A DNA stretch of 64,000 nucleotides from Pararhizobium arenae. GTDB lineage: Bacteria > Pseudomonadota > Alphaproteobacteria > Rhizobiales > Rhizobiaceae. A program made the translations under genes and the position numbers. Location: contig NZ_MOOY01000002.1 of assembly GCF_001931685.1 (NCBI RefSeq), forward strand, positions 496,001-560,000. Direction: 5' to 3'. This document shows positions 7,834-15,578 of the stretch, one piece after another. Each line of letters begins with the position of its first letter. The first letter of the stretch is position 1. Under the pieces are notes generated by a model. It made no database searches and had not been told where the DNA came from. It saw nothing but the letters and a program-made list of their open reading frames with translations.

Positions 7834-8922
7834 ATGGCGACACTTCAGAATTTTGAAAGCGAAATCGAAAAGACCCGCGGGATCGTGCAGGAAATGCGCG
7901 GCAAGATGGATCAGTCCGCCGTCGTGCTCGATCAGTTCGCCAAGGCCGACACCAAGCTAGGTGATGCCAATTTCGACATCGAAAACGCCCGCATCGAGGA
8001 TGTCATCCGCCAGCAGAAGATGATGGAAGGCAATATCGCCGACCTGATCATCGGGCTTGAGGATGCGACCAATGTTTTCGGCGCCGAATTCGAAAGCATG
8101 AAGACCTTCACCGGCTACGAGAAATTCATCGGCATCTTTTCCAAGCAGAGCGCGCAGCGCATGCGCACCGATCGCGTTCGCAACATGTCGCTTGCCGGCA
8201 ATCTGCAGGAGCTGCTTTCCAAATCCGATACCATCGTCGGTATCCTCAAGGAACAGAAATCCGTCCTCGACCAGCGCTACAAGACCTCCGAGGCGAGCCT
8301 TGTGCAGGTGATCGAGCGGCGCAAGGGGACGATGGCCAATCTGCAGGAGGTGCAGAAGCGCATCGAGGAACTGAACCCGATGCTGATGGACATCGAAAAC
8401 CGCATCGCGGCTTCGACCGACCAGATTTCGCGCACCCAGCTTGAGGGCGAGCGTTCGGTGCTGGCGACGGAATACAACGAGAAGCAGGCCAAGGAGCAGG
8501 AACTGCTGGCCGAAAGCCAGACGCTGGAACGCTACACCTCTATGTTCCAGACCTTCGTGGATTCGCTCAATAACCAGATTGCCGCGCAGAACACGCTGAT
8601 CAACAAGCTGACGATCGATACCGAGCAGCGCATCGTGCTCTACAAGGCGCTGGAAGATTCGCTGAAGACCGCGGCCCAGCAGGAAGTCGCCCACAAGATC
8701 AACACGCTCGGCAGTCAGGTGGACACGGCAGCGGAAGAGACCATGGCCGGCATCGGCTCGGCGGCACAGCGCCATATCGGCGATCTCCTGGAGATGCACG
8801 AGAAGAACATGCTCTCGACGCAGGATATCCAGCGGCGCAAGAAACTGGCCGACGATGCCTTTGCGCGTCGGTTCCAGGCGGTGATGGATAAGCACAACGC
8901 CGCGAATTACGTGAAGTCGTGA
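7834..8922 (+). CDS. Uncharacterised coiled-coil protein, first gene of the 7.8-15.4 kb operon
   Basis: A 362-residue, highly charged, all-helical cytoplasmic protein with no signal peptide or membrane segment. Long heptad-like stretches run through about residues 1-60 and 120-330, for example around ERRKGTMANLQEVQKRIEELN. The general look recalls TelA-type toxic-anion-resistance proteins (long helices, Gln/Glu-rich, a short basic tail), but I see no diagnostic motif and treat this only as a resemblance. AGGGGGAAAA before ATG 7834 is a good ribosome site. It opens an operon with a 382-aa protein, an AAA+ ATPase, a roughly 433-aa protein and a DUF2333 membrane protein. A role as scaffold or substrate of the ATPase is my inference. 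Confidence 0.75.
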   Translation: MATLQNFESEIEKTRGIVQEMRGKMDQSAVVLDQFAKADTKLGDANFDIENARIEDVIRQQKMMEGNIADLIIGLEDATNVFGAEFESMKTFTGYEKFIGIFSKQSAQRMRTDRVRNMSLAGNLQELLSKSDTIVGILKEQKSVLDQRYKTSEASLVQVIERRKGTMANLQEVQKRIEELNPMLMDIENRIAASTDQISRTQLEGERSVLATEYNEKQAKEQELLAESQTLERYTSMFQTFVDSLNNQIAAQNTLINKLTIDTEQRIVLYKALEDSLKTAAQQEVAHKINTLGSQVDTAAEETMAGIGSAAQRHIGDLLEMHEKNMLSTQDIQRRKKLADDAFARRFQAVMDKHNAANYVKS

Positions 8923-8954
8923 TTCCGATGGCCGATTCTGGAGTTTGGGGTGTC

Positions 8955-9088
8955 TTACCCCCCTCTGTCGGCTTCGCCGACATCTCCCCCTCAAGGGGGG
9001 AGATCGTTCTTTTCCCTGACCGACCACGATGCCAGAGGCAATCTCCCCCCTTGAGGGGGAGATGTCACGAAGTGACAGAGGGGGGTAA
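8955..9088. repeat. RIME-like intergenic mosaic element
   Basis: A 134-base palindromic element. Its outer arms are perfect 15-mers (TTACCCCCCTCTGTC at 8955-8969 and complement at 9074-9088). Inside are small hairpins (GTCGGC-TTC-GCCGAC at 8967-8981, GTCAC-GAA-GTGAC at 9064-9076) and two copies of a CTCCCCCTCAAGGGGGAG-type palindrome (about 8983-9003 and 9041-9062). This is the build of rhizobial intergenic mosaic elements. It lies between the first two genes of the operon and could set the message ratio between them. Confidence 0.8.
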
Positions 9089-9115
9089 ACTTTCGGCAAG
9101 TGCGAGATTGCGTCC

Positions 9116-10264
9116 ATGAACGCCGCCCTCCACGGCCCCGTCGGCCAATATTTCGGTTCCATCCGCGCCGCCCTGGCCGGCCTCGAAATCTTCCTTTCCG
9201 ACCGCAACTCGCCGTTCTACCGCAATTCCGTGGTAGGCGAAGTCGTCGTTCCCTATCTCGCCCGGCTGAAATCCTCGTTTTCCTGCTGGGAAAATCGCGT
9301 CGGCTTTATCGAGCAGTTCCGTATCTCCCGCGCCGAAAGCGGCTTTCCGGTTTTCCAGAATGTTCTGGAACTGGAGAACGATCGGCAGACGGCGGAAAAG
9401 CGTCTCGCCAGCATTCCCGTCGCCGATGCGCTGCGCGCCGAGATGGCCGATTTCATCCTGCGGCAGAAGGCATTTCCATCGGCTCTGCAAGCCCGCATGG
9501 CCGAGCGCCTCTATCTGGAGCAGATCGGCAAGGGCGACATTTTTTCGCCTTTCGTGCTGCCCGAGACCGTCCGCGTCGCGGTCAACCCGAAAACCATGCG
9601 GCCCTACTACGTCGTCTGCTGGGGCGCCTTCGACGGCACCAGTACCCTGCCGATGATCTATATGGCGACAATCGAGGATTCGTCCGACAAGATCGTCAAA
9701 CTGCTGGTGACACCGGATGGCAAGCTGAACCCCGATCAGGATATTCCGCTGCCGATCGGCGGATTGCTCAACCCAGAACTTGCCAGCCGTTTCGATGATT
9801 TTGCCTTGAAGAACAGCGCCTATTCACTGACGCCGGTGACCATTGCCACCAATCTCGACAAGGATTTTGAAGAGCTGCACCCGAAGCAACTGCGCCGCAT
9901 CGTGCTCGGCCCGTTCTATTCGGCGGGCATTACCGAGAACAATGCCCGCATCAACGAAATCCTTTCCAAGGTGCGCAAGGTGGAGAACGCCTGGCTGCTG
10001 ACATGGACCGTGCAGGAGGTGTTTTCCAAGGCCGAGCGTCCCGCCCAGCGTGGCTTCTGGTCTTCGACGCCGGCGTCTGAAGAATTCCATATCGATACCG
10101 ACAATCTCGAAGCGACACGCATGGGGGTCAGTTCCTACGAGAAGCACGCTTTGGTGCCGCACGAGGCCTATCAGGCGCTTTATGCCTCGGGCGATGTCGC
10201 CTCGATCTTCGGGGATTACAAGGTGCATGTGATTTCGGGAAACCAGGTGGTGAGCGAGGTGTGA
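9116..10264 (+). CDS. Uncharacterised 382-residue protein, operon gene 2
   Basis: I do not recognise the family. The protein is soluble (no signal peptide, no membrane helix), mixed alpha/beta and starts at ATG 9116. A helical N-terminal half (about 1-140) is followed by a part rich in beta-type segments (VRVAVNPKTMRPYYVVCWGAFDG, about 155-177). It ends four bases before the AAA+ ATPase gene starts, so the two are almost certainly co-translated. The position suggests a partner or adaptor of the ATPase. The gap upstream holds the RIME-like element, so expression may be lower than that of the coiled-coil gene. Confidence 0.75.
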   Translation: MNAALHGPVGQYFGSIRAALAGLEIFLSDRNSPFYRNSVVGEVVVPYLARLKSSFSCWENRVGFIEQFRISRAESGFPVFQNVLELENDRQTAEKRLASIPVADALRAEMADFILRQKAFPSALQARMAERLYLEQIGKGDIFSPFVLPETVRVAVNPKTMRPYYVVCWGAFDGTSTLPMIYMATIEDSSDKIVKLLVTPDGKLNPDQDIPLPIGGLLNPELASRFDDFALKNSAYSLTPVTIATNLDKDFEELHPKQLRRIVLGPFYSAGITENNARINEILSKVRKVENAWLLTWTVQEVFSKAERPAQRGFWSSTPASEEFHIDTDNLEATRMGVSSYEKHALVPHEAYQALYASGDVASIFGDYKVHVISGNQVVSEV

Positions 10265-10268
10265 TCCC

Positions 10269-12179
10269 ATGAGCCTGAATGCCGGCCTGACGACGCTTCA
10301 TGAAGACGATATCGCCAAGCATCAGGCGGTGGCGCAGGGGTTGGTGACGCGGCTGATCATTCTCGAAGCCGACGACCCTGCTTCATCGACCACGCTTGCC
10401 GGCACCGGCCGCCGCTTCGTCTCCACCGTTTCGACCGGCGGCCAGCGCCGCACGCGGGATGTCGAACTGATCAAGACGATCCAGGGCGTGCGCTCCGGTG
10501 ACCCGCTGATGTCGCCGGCCCAACATGCGTTGCTCTATCGCGGCCGGCGTGGCGCTCAGGTGGCGCTTGCTGTCGCCGACGTCTTTGCCCGCCAGACAGA
10601 CCTCGAAAGCCTGCAATCGCGCAACGCTTCCGCGCCGTTGGCGGGCGAGGAGGCGACCCGTTTCAAGGCGCTGCTCTCGTCTTCGGCTTACGTTGCCGCC
10701 TTCACCTTCTCCGCCTATCTTTCCGCGACGCTGGCCGGGGAGGGTGAGCCTGTCGAGGATGGCGCGGAACCGGATTTCCTGTTTGATACGCCGCAGGATG
10801 CGGTGAAGTCGATGATCTCGGCGCTCGACAAGACGATTGCCGGCGCGCCGGATGACGCGGCGCTCACCAGTCGGGCGCGGGCGTTCGCCCGGGTGGCAAT
10901 CGAAGGCCTGATCGGCCGCAAGGCGCGCTTTACCGGACTTGCGGCCTTCGAGAACGCACACATCCGGCTCGATCAGGACGATTTCACCCTGAACGGTTTC
11001 GATGTCGCCCCCGGCGCCAAGCGCAAGCCGCTGGTGATGACCTTCAAGAAGCCGGAAGAGATCATCGGCAACCACATCGCCAAATATCAGGCGCTGAAGC
11101 TCGCCAAGATGCTGATGGCCTATGATTTCGACCGTCAAATGAACCCGTTTGTCGAGCTCGGCGGCTTTCTGTTCACCTTCATCGGCGACGGCATGCCGGG
11201 GACCGGCAAGACGATCCTGATCCAGATGCTGGCCGGCATGCTCAACGATTACTGCGAGGTGGCGGGCTACGCCTTCCACTACGAGAATTTCGGCGTCGAC
11301 CAGATTTCTTCCTATCAGGGCAAATCCGGCCAGAACTGCAAGGAATTCGTCAATAACGTCATCAACCCACGCGCCATCGGCTTCGGCACCATCGACGATG
11401 TCGATCAGGTCGCGGCCAAGCGCTCGGACGACCGCGCATCCGCCGGCCAGCATGAGGTAACTGCGGTGCTGATGGAGAGTTTTGCCGGTGCCTCGACCGT
11501 GGTGCGCGGCAATTGTACTTTCGGCATGTTTTCCAACTATCCTGAAAATGTCGACGATGCGCTGCGCCAGCGCGCCGGTGCCCGCTGGCTGGTGGACGGG
11601 CCCCAGACGGAAGCCGATTATATCGACATCTTCGCCTTGCTGGTCGGTAATAACCACAGGATTCCGCTTGGTGAACACGCGCTGTTTGCGGGGCAGGAAA
11701 TCAAGAAGGCTGTTTCGCAATCCTACGAGGCTCATTCGCGGCCGAAAGAGGAAGGGCTTGTGGCTGTCTGGGAACGCTTCGAGAAGGAAAAGGGTGCGAT
11801 CAAGACGCTGGCCGATGTCGGCGCCTACCTGCACGAGATCAAGCTTGCCGAGCCACGCTTCACGGGTCGCGCCATCAAGAACATCACCGACGCGATCAAG
11901 ATGCGGGCGATGGATGTTGAGCTTCCGGATGACTGGTTCAAGGATGCCGGAAGCTTCATGCACAAGCCCTACGACGAGAAGAAGGCGATGATCGAGGAAT
12001 TGCGCGGTCCCGTCACGCTGCCCATGGTTCTGCAGGAGATCAACCGCTACGCCGACAGCGAATTCCGCTACACCGACAAATCCGACGACGCCGCCATCAC
12101 CGACATCATCCGCCGGGAACGCCAGCGGGAGAAGGCGATCCGCGAGATCGAGGAGATGAAGCGGGAGGGGCGGTGGTGA
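10269..12179 (+). CDS. AAA+ ATPase, operon gene 3
   Basis: A 636-residue soluble protein with one AAA+ module in its second half. Walker A is GMPGTGKT (residues 308-315), the Walker B-like strand GFGTIDDVDQ is at 371-380 (with DD rather than the usual DE), and a likely sensor/arginine-finger region ALRQRAGARWLVDGP is at 431-445. Residues 1-300 are a family-specific domain, partly helical, with a beta-like stretch before the ATPase core. The C-terminal 150 residues are helical and end in a very charged Arg/Glu-rich tail. It is the only recognisable motor of the operon. The DD variant of Walker B should still bind Mg-ATP but might alter hydrolysis. Targets are unknown. Confidence 0.85.
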   Translation: MSLNAGLTTLHEDDIAKHQAVAQGLVTRLIILEADDPASSTTLAGTGRRFVSTVSTGGQRRTRDVELIKTIQGVRSGDPLMSPAQHALLYRGRRGAQVALAVADVFARQTDLESLQSRNASAPLAGEEATRFKALLSSSAYVAAFTFSAYLSATLAGEGEPVEDGAEPDFLFDTPQDAVKSMISALDKTIAGAPDDAALTSRARAFARVAIEGLIGRKARFTGLAAFENAHIRLDQDDFTLNGFDVAPGAKRKPLVMTFKKPEEIIGNHIAKYQALKLAKMLMAYDFDRQMNPFVELGGFLFTFIGDGMPGTGKTILIQMLAGMLNDYCEVAGYAFHYENFGVDQISSYQGKSGQNCKEFVNNVINPRAIGFGTIDDVDQVAAKRSDDRASAGQHEVTAVLMESFAGASTVVRGNCTFGMFSNYPENVDDALRQRAGARWLVDGPQTEADYIDIFALLVGNNHRIPLGEHALFAGQEIKKAVSQSYEAHSRPKEEGLVAVWERFEKEKGAIKTLADVGAYLHEIKLAEPRFTGRAIKNITDAIKMRAMDVELPDDWFKDAGSFMHKPYDEKKAMIEELRGPVTLPMVLQEINRYADSEFRYTDKSDDAAITDIIRRERQREKAIREIEEMKREGRW

Positions 12180-12188
12180 TGGGATCTA

Positions 12189-12226
12189 ATTAGCTAATAG
12201 CGAATTTTCTTGCCCAATAAATTAGC
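12189..12226. promoter_or_regulatory. AT-rich inverted repeats upstream of the toxin-antitoxin pair
   Basis: The 62-base gap between the ATPase stop and the toxin ATG is AT-rich against GC-rich surroundings. It holds the perfect palindrome ATTAGCTAAT (12189-12198) and a further ATTAGC (12221-12226), which forms an inverted pair with GCTAAT (12193-12198). Toxin-antitoxin operons are usually repressed by their own antitoxin at such sites, so this is a candidate promoter/operator of the module. Confidence 0.45.
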
Positions 12227-12241
12227 GCGGCGTAGTGTTCC

Positions 12242-12490
12242 ATGAAACAAGTCGTCTTCCACAGGCCTGCATTGAGAATGCTTTCGCGGATGCCGAGAAA
12301 CGAAGCGGAGAAGGTTAGGGAAAAGATTTTTCAGTATGCAGCCGAACCGGGCTCACTTGCCGCGAACGTCAAGAAATTGCAGGGGCGTGAGGGTTTTAGG
12401 TTGCGTGTCGGAAACTGGCGCGTGATTTTCGATGAGGGCGGCAACATTTTGGATATTCTCGATATAGGCAGCCGCGGCAGTATTTATTGA
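12242..12490 (+). CDS. RelE/HigB-type toxin
   Basis: An 82-residue RelE/ParE-superfamily protein. It has the short helix pair (ALRMLSRMPRNEAEKVREKI), then the core strands with KLQGREGFRLRVGNWRVIFDEGGNILDILDIGSRGSIY, a typical RelE end with basic residues for mRNA cleavage. The toxin gene comes first and the XRE antitoxin follows after 13 bases, the HigBA order. Base composition is lower in GC than the flanking operon genes, which supports a separate origin. Target (ribosome-dependent mRNA cleavage) is inferred from family. Confidence 0.85.
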   Translation: MKQVVFHRPALRMLSRMPRNEAEKVREKIFQYAAEPGSLAANVKKLQGREGFRLRVGNWRVIFDEGGNILDILDIGSRGSIY

Positions 12491-12503
12491 GTGGAGCAAT
12501 CGG

Positions 12504-12914
12504 ATGAACAGGGTTTCTGAATTTGTCACCCCGGGCGGAGAGGAGCTGGTTGTTCTCCCTCGTGCTGACTATGAATCTCTTGTTGAAATGGCGGAGATGC
12601 TTGCGGACGTTGCTGCTTATGACAACGCCAAGCGGCGCATAGTCGATGGCGGTGAAGTCGGTATGCCGATGAAATTCGTCGATCGTCTTATCGACGGAGA
12701 AAGCCCGGTGCGCGTCTGGCGCGATTTTCGCGGATTGTCAGGTAAGGAACTTGCTTCGCGGATTGGTATAAGCACGGCCTACCTTTCGGAAATCGAGACT
12801 GGCAGAAAGGAGGGTAGTTTATCCGTTCTCAAGGCTATCGCGGTTGCGCTGAATGTTGACCTCGATGACCTCATCTGGGGTGAAGAACGTCCAGCCGTCG
12901 ATGGCAAAGCGTGA
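12504..12914 (+). CDS. XRE-family antitoxin with N-terminal extension
   Basis: A 136-residue protein with a C-terminal helix-turn-helix domain (about 72-130: RDFRGLSGKELASRIGISTAYLSEIETGRKEGSLSVLKAIAVAL) and an N-terminal part of about 65 residues (VLPRADYESLVEMAEML) resembling the Phd/YefM-like segments that cover toxins. It follows the RelE toxin closely and should neutralise it and repress the pair. Its TGA (12912-12914) overlaps a GTG that could start the next operon gene, so the module is fused tightly to its host operon. Confidence 0.85.
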   Translation: MNRVSEFVTPGGEELVVLPRADYESLVEMAEMLADVAAYDNAKRRIVDGGEVGMPMKFVDRLIDGESPVRVWRDFRGLSGKELASRIGISTAYLSEIETGRKEGSLSVLKAIAVALNVDLDDLIWGEERPAVDGKA

Positions 12915-12934
12915 TCCTGCGTGACGTGCATCCC

Positions 12935-14236
12935 ATGAAACGCCTCCTCGAAGCGGAATTGATCTACGGCCGGCTGCTCGATATTTCCGAGCAGCATCTG
13001 GTTGCGCGCTACAACAAGGCGCTGGCCGGCTTCGGCCTGCGGCAGACGGCGCTCACCTCCTTCCAGATCGACATGACCGGCTTTTCCCCGGAGATCGCTG
13101 ATGAATTCGGTGATCGGGATTACCTTGACCCGAACCGTGTCAACCGCCGCTTCGTCATCATGACGCCGGCGCAGGAGGAGTTGCCGGTCGTCCATACCAG
13201 CTTTTCCAACACGGCTGCGTTGATGCACGAGTTCTTCTCGGCCAATGCCCGTGCCATCAATGCCGTAACCATCCGCGATGCACTCTATGGTGAAATCGAG
13301 GACAGCGTTTCCATCGTCAACGATATCGATGATCTGCTGTCAATTAACGAGGTGCGTTTCCGGGTGCTTTCGGCCGAAGACATGTTGGGCAAGGCAGCAG
13401 AACTGCGCACGCTCGTCGACCGGCTGAAGACCGTGCCGAATGCCTGGGCGGATGATGATCTCCTGAATCGCATGGTGGAGCTGGCAAAGCTCACCGGCGA
13501 TATCCGCGAAAACGCGCTCGTGCCTGACAAGCTCGTCTTCCGCCATGATGCCTTCTGGGCCAATCATTTCGGGGGGGTCTATATCTTCCTTGATGAGAAG
13601 ACGACGACGGTCATTTGCGATCCTTCCGTTCCCGGCTTCCGCCGCTCGCGGCCATGGCAGGTGAGCTATATCAGTCTGTCCGATCACCAGCGCATTTTCG
13701 AGTTTCTCGCTTCAACCAACCGGCTGCAGCTGCCGCAAGCCTCCTGGGTTGAAGCCTCAGGGCTCTACCAGCATCGCGCCGACATGGTGATCCGCGCCCT
13801 CGTCAACGAAACAGAGCCCACCGTCGATCAGGGTACAATCGATGCCATCTGGCTGCAGACCTGGATGCATAGGAATGCTGCGGTCGTGGCAAAGAACGGG
13901 CTCTATCCCTTCCTGCAGAATGCCATCCGCACCGTCATGGCAACGGGGGGCATCAAGATGCAGGATGTACCGGCCCAGCAGCGTTTTCATCTCGTGCGCG
14001 CTGCCCCCGATCATCCGGATCAATGGCTGGTCAACCGGCTGGTGGCGCAGTTGACGCCGGAAGATTTTGTCTCCCGCTTCGTCTTCGACAAGCAGGGGTT
14101 TTATGCCGCTTATGAACGCTATAGCGAAAAATTTCGCGAATATGTTGTGGCGACGCTGACAGGTGCATATCTGAAGGATAAAGCCGCATTTCGTAGACGC
14201 CTTTACGGGCTCAGGGAGGAAACCGCCAATGCTTGA
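12935..14236 (+). CDS. Uncharacterised protein, operon gene 4
   Basis: A protein of about 433 residues from ATG 12935; a GTG at 12911 overlapping the antitoxin stop would add eight residues. I cannot name a characterised family (it may correspond to DUF6638, unverified). It is soluble and mainly helical, with a central beta-like stretch (FWANHFGGVYIFLDEKTTTVICDPS, about residues 207-231) and an aromatic C-terminal part. It overlaps the DUF2333 gene by eight bases (14229-14236), so translation is coupled. It belongs with genes 1, 2, 3 and 5 of the operon, not with the toxin-antitoxin pair inserted before it. Confidence 0.78.
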   Translation: MKRLLEAELIYGRLLDISEQHLVARYNKALAGFGLRQTALTSFQIDMTGFSPEIADEFGDRDYLDPNRVNRRFVIMTPAQEELPVVHTSFSNTAALMHEFFSANARAINAVTIRDALYGEIEDSVSIVNDIDDLLSINEVRFRVLSAEDMLGKAAELRTLVDRLKTVPNAWADDDLLNRMVELAKLTGDIRENALVPDKLVFRHDAFWANHFGGVYIFLDEKTTTVICDPSVPGFRRSRPWQVSYISLSDHQRIFEFLASTNRLQLPQASWVEASGLYQHRADMVIRALVNETEPTVDQGTIDAIWLQTWMHRNAAVVAKNGLYPFLQNAIRTVMATGGIKMQDVPAQQRFHLVRAAPDHPDQWLVNRLVAQLTPEDFVSRFVFDKQGFYAAYERYSEKFREYVVATLTGAYLKDKAAFRRRLYGLREETANA

Positions 14237-15437
14237 TCCGATCGTCACGTTTTTCCAGCGTGTCTTTGCCGCCATCGGACGCGGCATCGGACTTGCGATT
14301 TCATGGCTGTTGTCGCCGTTCGTTCTCTTCGCGGCCTGGTATCGTTCCCGCGCCTGGTTCATAAAGGGACCGATCGGCATCATCCTGATCCTGCTGTTCG
14401 GCCTTTACGCCTATTTCCTCTGGCAGACGCAGGTCTGGACGAATTTCAATCCCGACTACGTCGATCGCTACAACTTCGCTGCCCGCAAGAACGATGCAGG
14501 CCAGCCGACGACGGCTGCCGCCACCCAACCGGCAGCGACCCCTGACGCGACGGCATCGGCAAATGTCACTGCGGAGGTTGCCGTAAGCGAACCGGCGGCG
14601 GCTGCCCCGCCACCCGCAGGCAGCACCTGCGAACGTTCCGCAATCGTCGACGTAACCTCGGGCCTTATCGATTTCAACGTCGATGAAAATGCCTGGATTT
14701 CCTCCATGCTGCTCTACAAGGCCGGGCTCTTCGGCATGGATTGGGATGATACGCCGTGGCTCGACAACAAGGCGTCGTTCCAGCGCGGCGTCAACCAGGC
14801 GATCCGGCGCACGACCATCGAGCTGGTGGATTCGCTCGGCCGCGTTCGTGGCACCTCGGGCATCAACAACAACCTGCAGCGCGCGCGCTCCAACATGCAG
14901 TTCGACGAGACCGCCTGGTATTTCGGCCTTGACCCCTTCGGCCCGAAGACACCGACGCCGAGCTTCTACCGCAGCGCCAGCCGCGATCTTATGGCTTTCA
15001 ACGAGAGCCTCGTGAAATGCGAGGCGATCTTCGACGGTCGCTCCGACAACCTGATCGAATTCCTCGACCGCATCGCGAACGATCTCGGAAGCACCTCGGC
15101 GATGGTGCGCGAGCGTTCGGAAAATCACAATGGCGGCTGGTTCGATACGCGGGCAGACGACCGCTTCTGGTTCGCCTATGGCCAGCTTTACGGCTACTAC
15201 GGCGTGATGTCGGCTGCCGGCGCTGATTTCCATAGCGTGATCAACCAGCGCGGCCTCGGCCCGATCTGGACGGAAAGCATCAAGCAGTTGCGCGCCGCCT
15301 TGCGCATCCAGCCGGCGATCATTTCCAACGGCCGAGAAGACGGCTGGATCATGCCGACCCATCTTGCGACCATCGGGTTCTACATCCTGCGCGTCCGGTC
15401 CAACATCGTCGAAATGCGCGACGTTCTCGCCCGCTGA
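14229..15437 (+). CDS. DUF2333 membrane-anchored protein, operon gene 5
   Basis: A 402-residue protein with an N-terminal inner-membrane anchor: an amphipathic/hydrophobic region at about 1-40 and a clear helix at about 48-68 (IGIILILLFGLYAYFLW). An Ala/Thr/Pro-rich linker (about 92-135) leads to a large C-terminal, probably periplasmic domain with DUF2333 character (DENAWISSMLLYKAGLFGMDW, PWLDNKASFQRGVNQAIRR). It is the last gene before a strong terminator. It would tie the cytosolic ATPase and partners to the envelope. No enzyme motif is visible, and the family has no established function that I know of. Confidence 0.82.
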   Translation: MLDPIVTFFQRVFAAIGRGIGLAISWLLSPFVLFAAWYRSRAWFIKGPIGIILILLFGLYAYFLWQTQVWTNFNPDYVDRYNFAARKNDAGQPTTAAATQPAATPDATASANVTAEVAVSEPAAAAPPPAGSTCERSAIVDVTSGLIDFNVDENAWISSMLLYKAGLFGMDWDDTPWLDNKASFQRGVNQAIRRTTIELVDSLGRVRGTSGINNNLQRARSNMQFDETAWYFGLDPFGPKTPTPSFYRSASRDLMAFNESLVKCEAIFDGRSDNLIEFLDRIANDLGSTSAMVRERSENHNGGWFDTRADDRFWFAYGQLYGYYGVMSAAGADFHSVINQRGLGPIWTESIKQLRAALRIQPAIISNGREDGWIMPTHLATIGFYILRVRSNIVEMRDVLAR

Positions 15438-15456
15438 TCCTGCTGGGACACCATGC

Positions 15457-15491
15457 GCCCGCCGCTGGCAACCGCTGGCGGCGGGCTTTTT
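15457..15491 (+). terminator. Rho-independent terminator of the five-gene operon
   Basis: GCCCGCCGC (15457-15465) pairs with GCGGCGGGC (15478-15486) and is followed by five T residues. It closes the operon 20 bases after the DUF2333 stop codon. Confidence 0.88.
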
Positions 15492-15578
15492 ATACGCCGG
15501 TAAAACAAAAACTGGCGTTGCCCCCGTTTTCACGATTTTATGGCGTCATAACAATGTGCATTAGGGGAGAAATGCCAC

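Noticed and set aside
7834-8922. Calling operon gene 1 a tellurite-resistance TelA protein
   Set aside because: Only general coiled-coil likeness; no family motif that I could confirm.
8919-9119. 66-codon frame within the repeat element after operon gene 1
   Set aside because: It is made almost wholly of the palindromic repeat and has no ribosome site.
10383-11963. 526-codon minus-strand frame opposite the AAA+ ATPase
   Set aside because: Shadow of the ATPase gene; composition shows no protein motif and there is no ribosome site.
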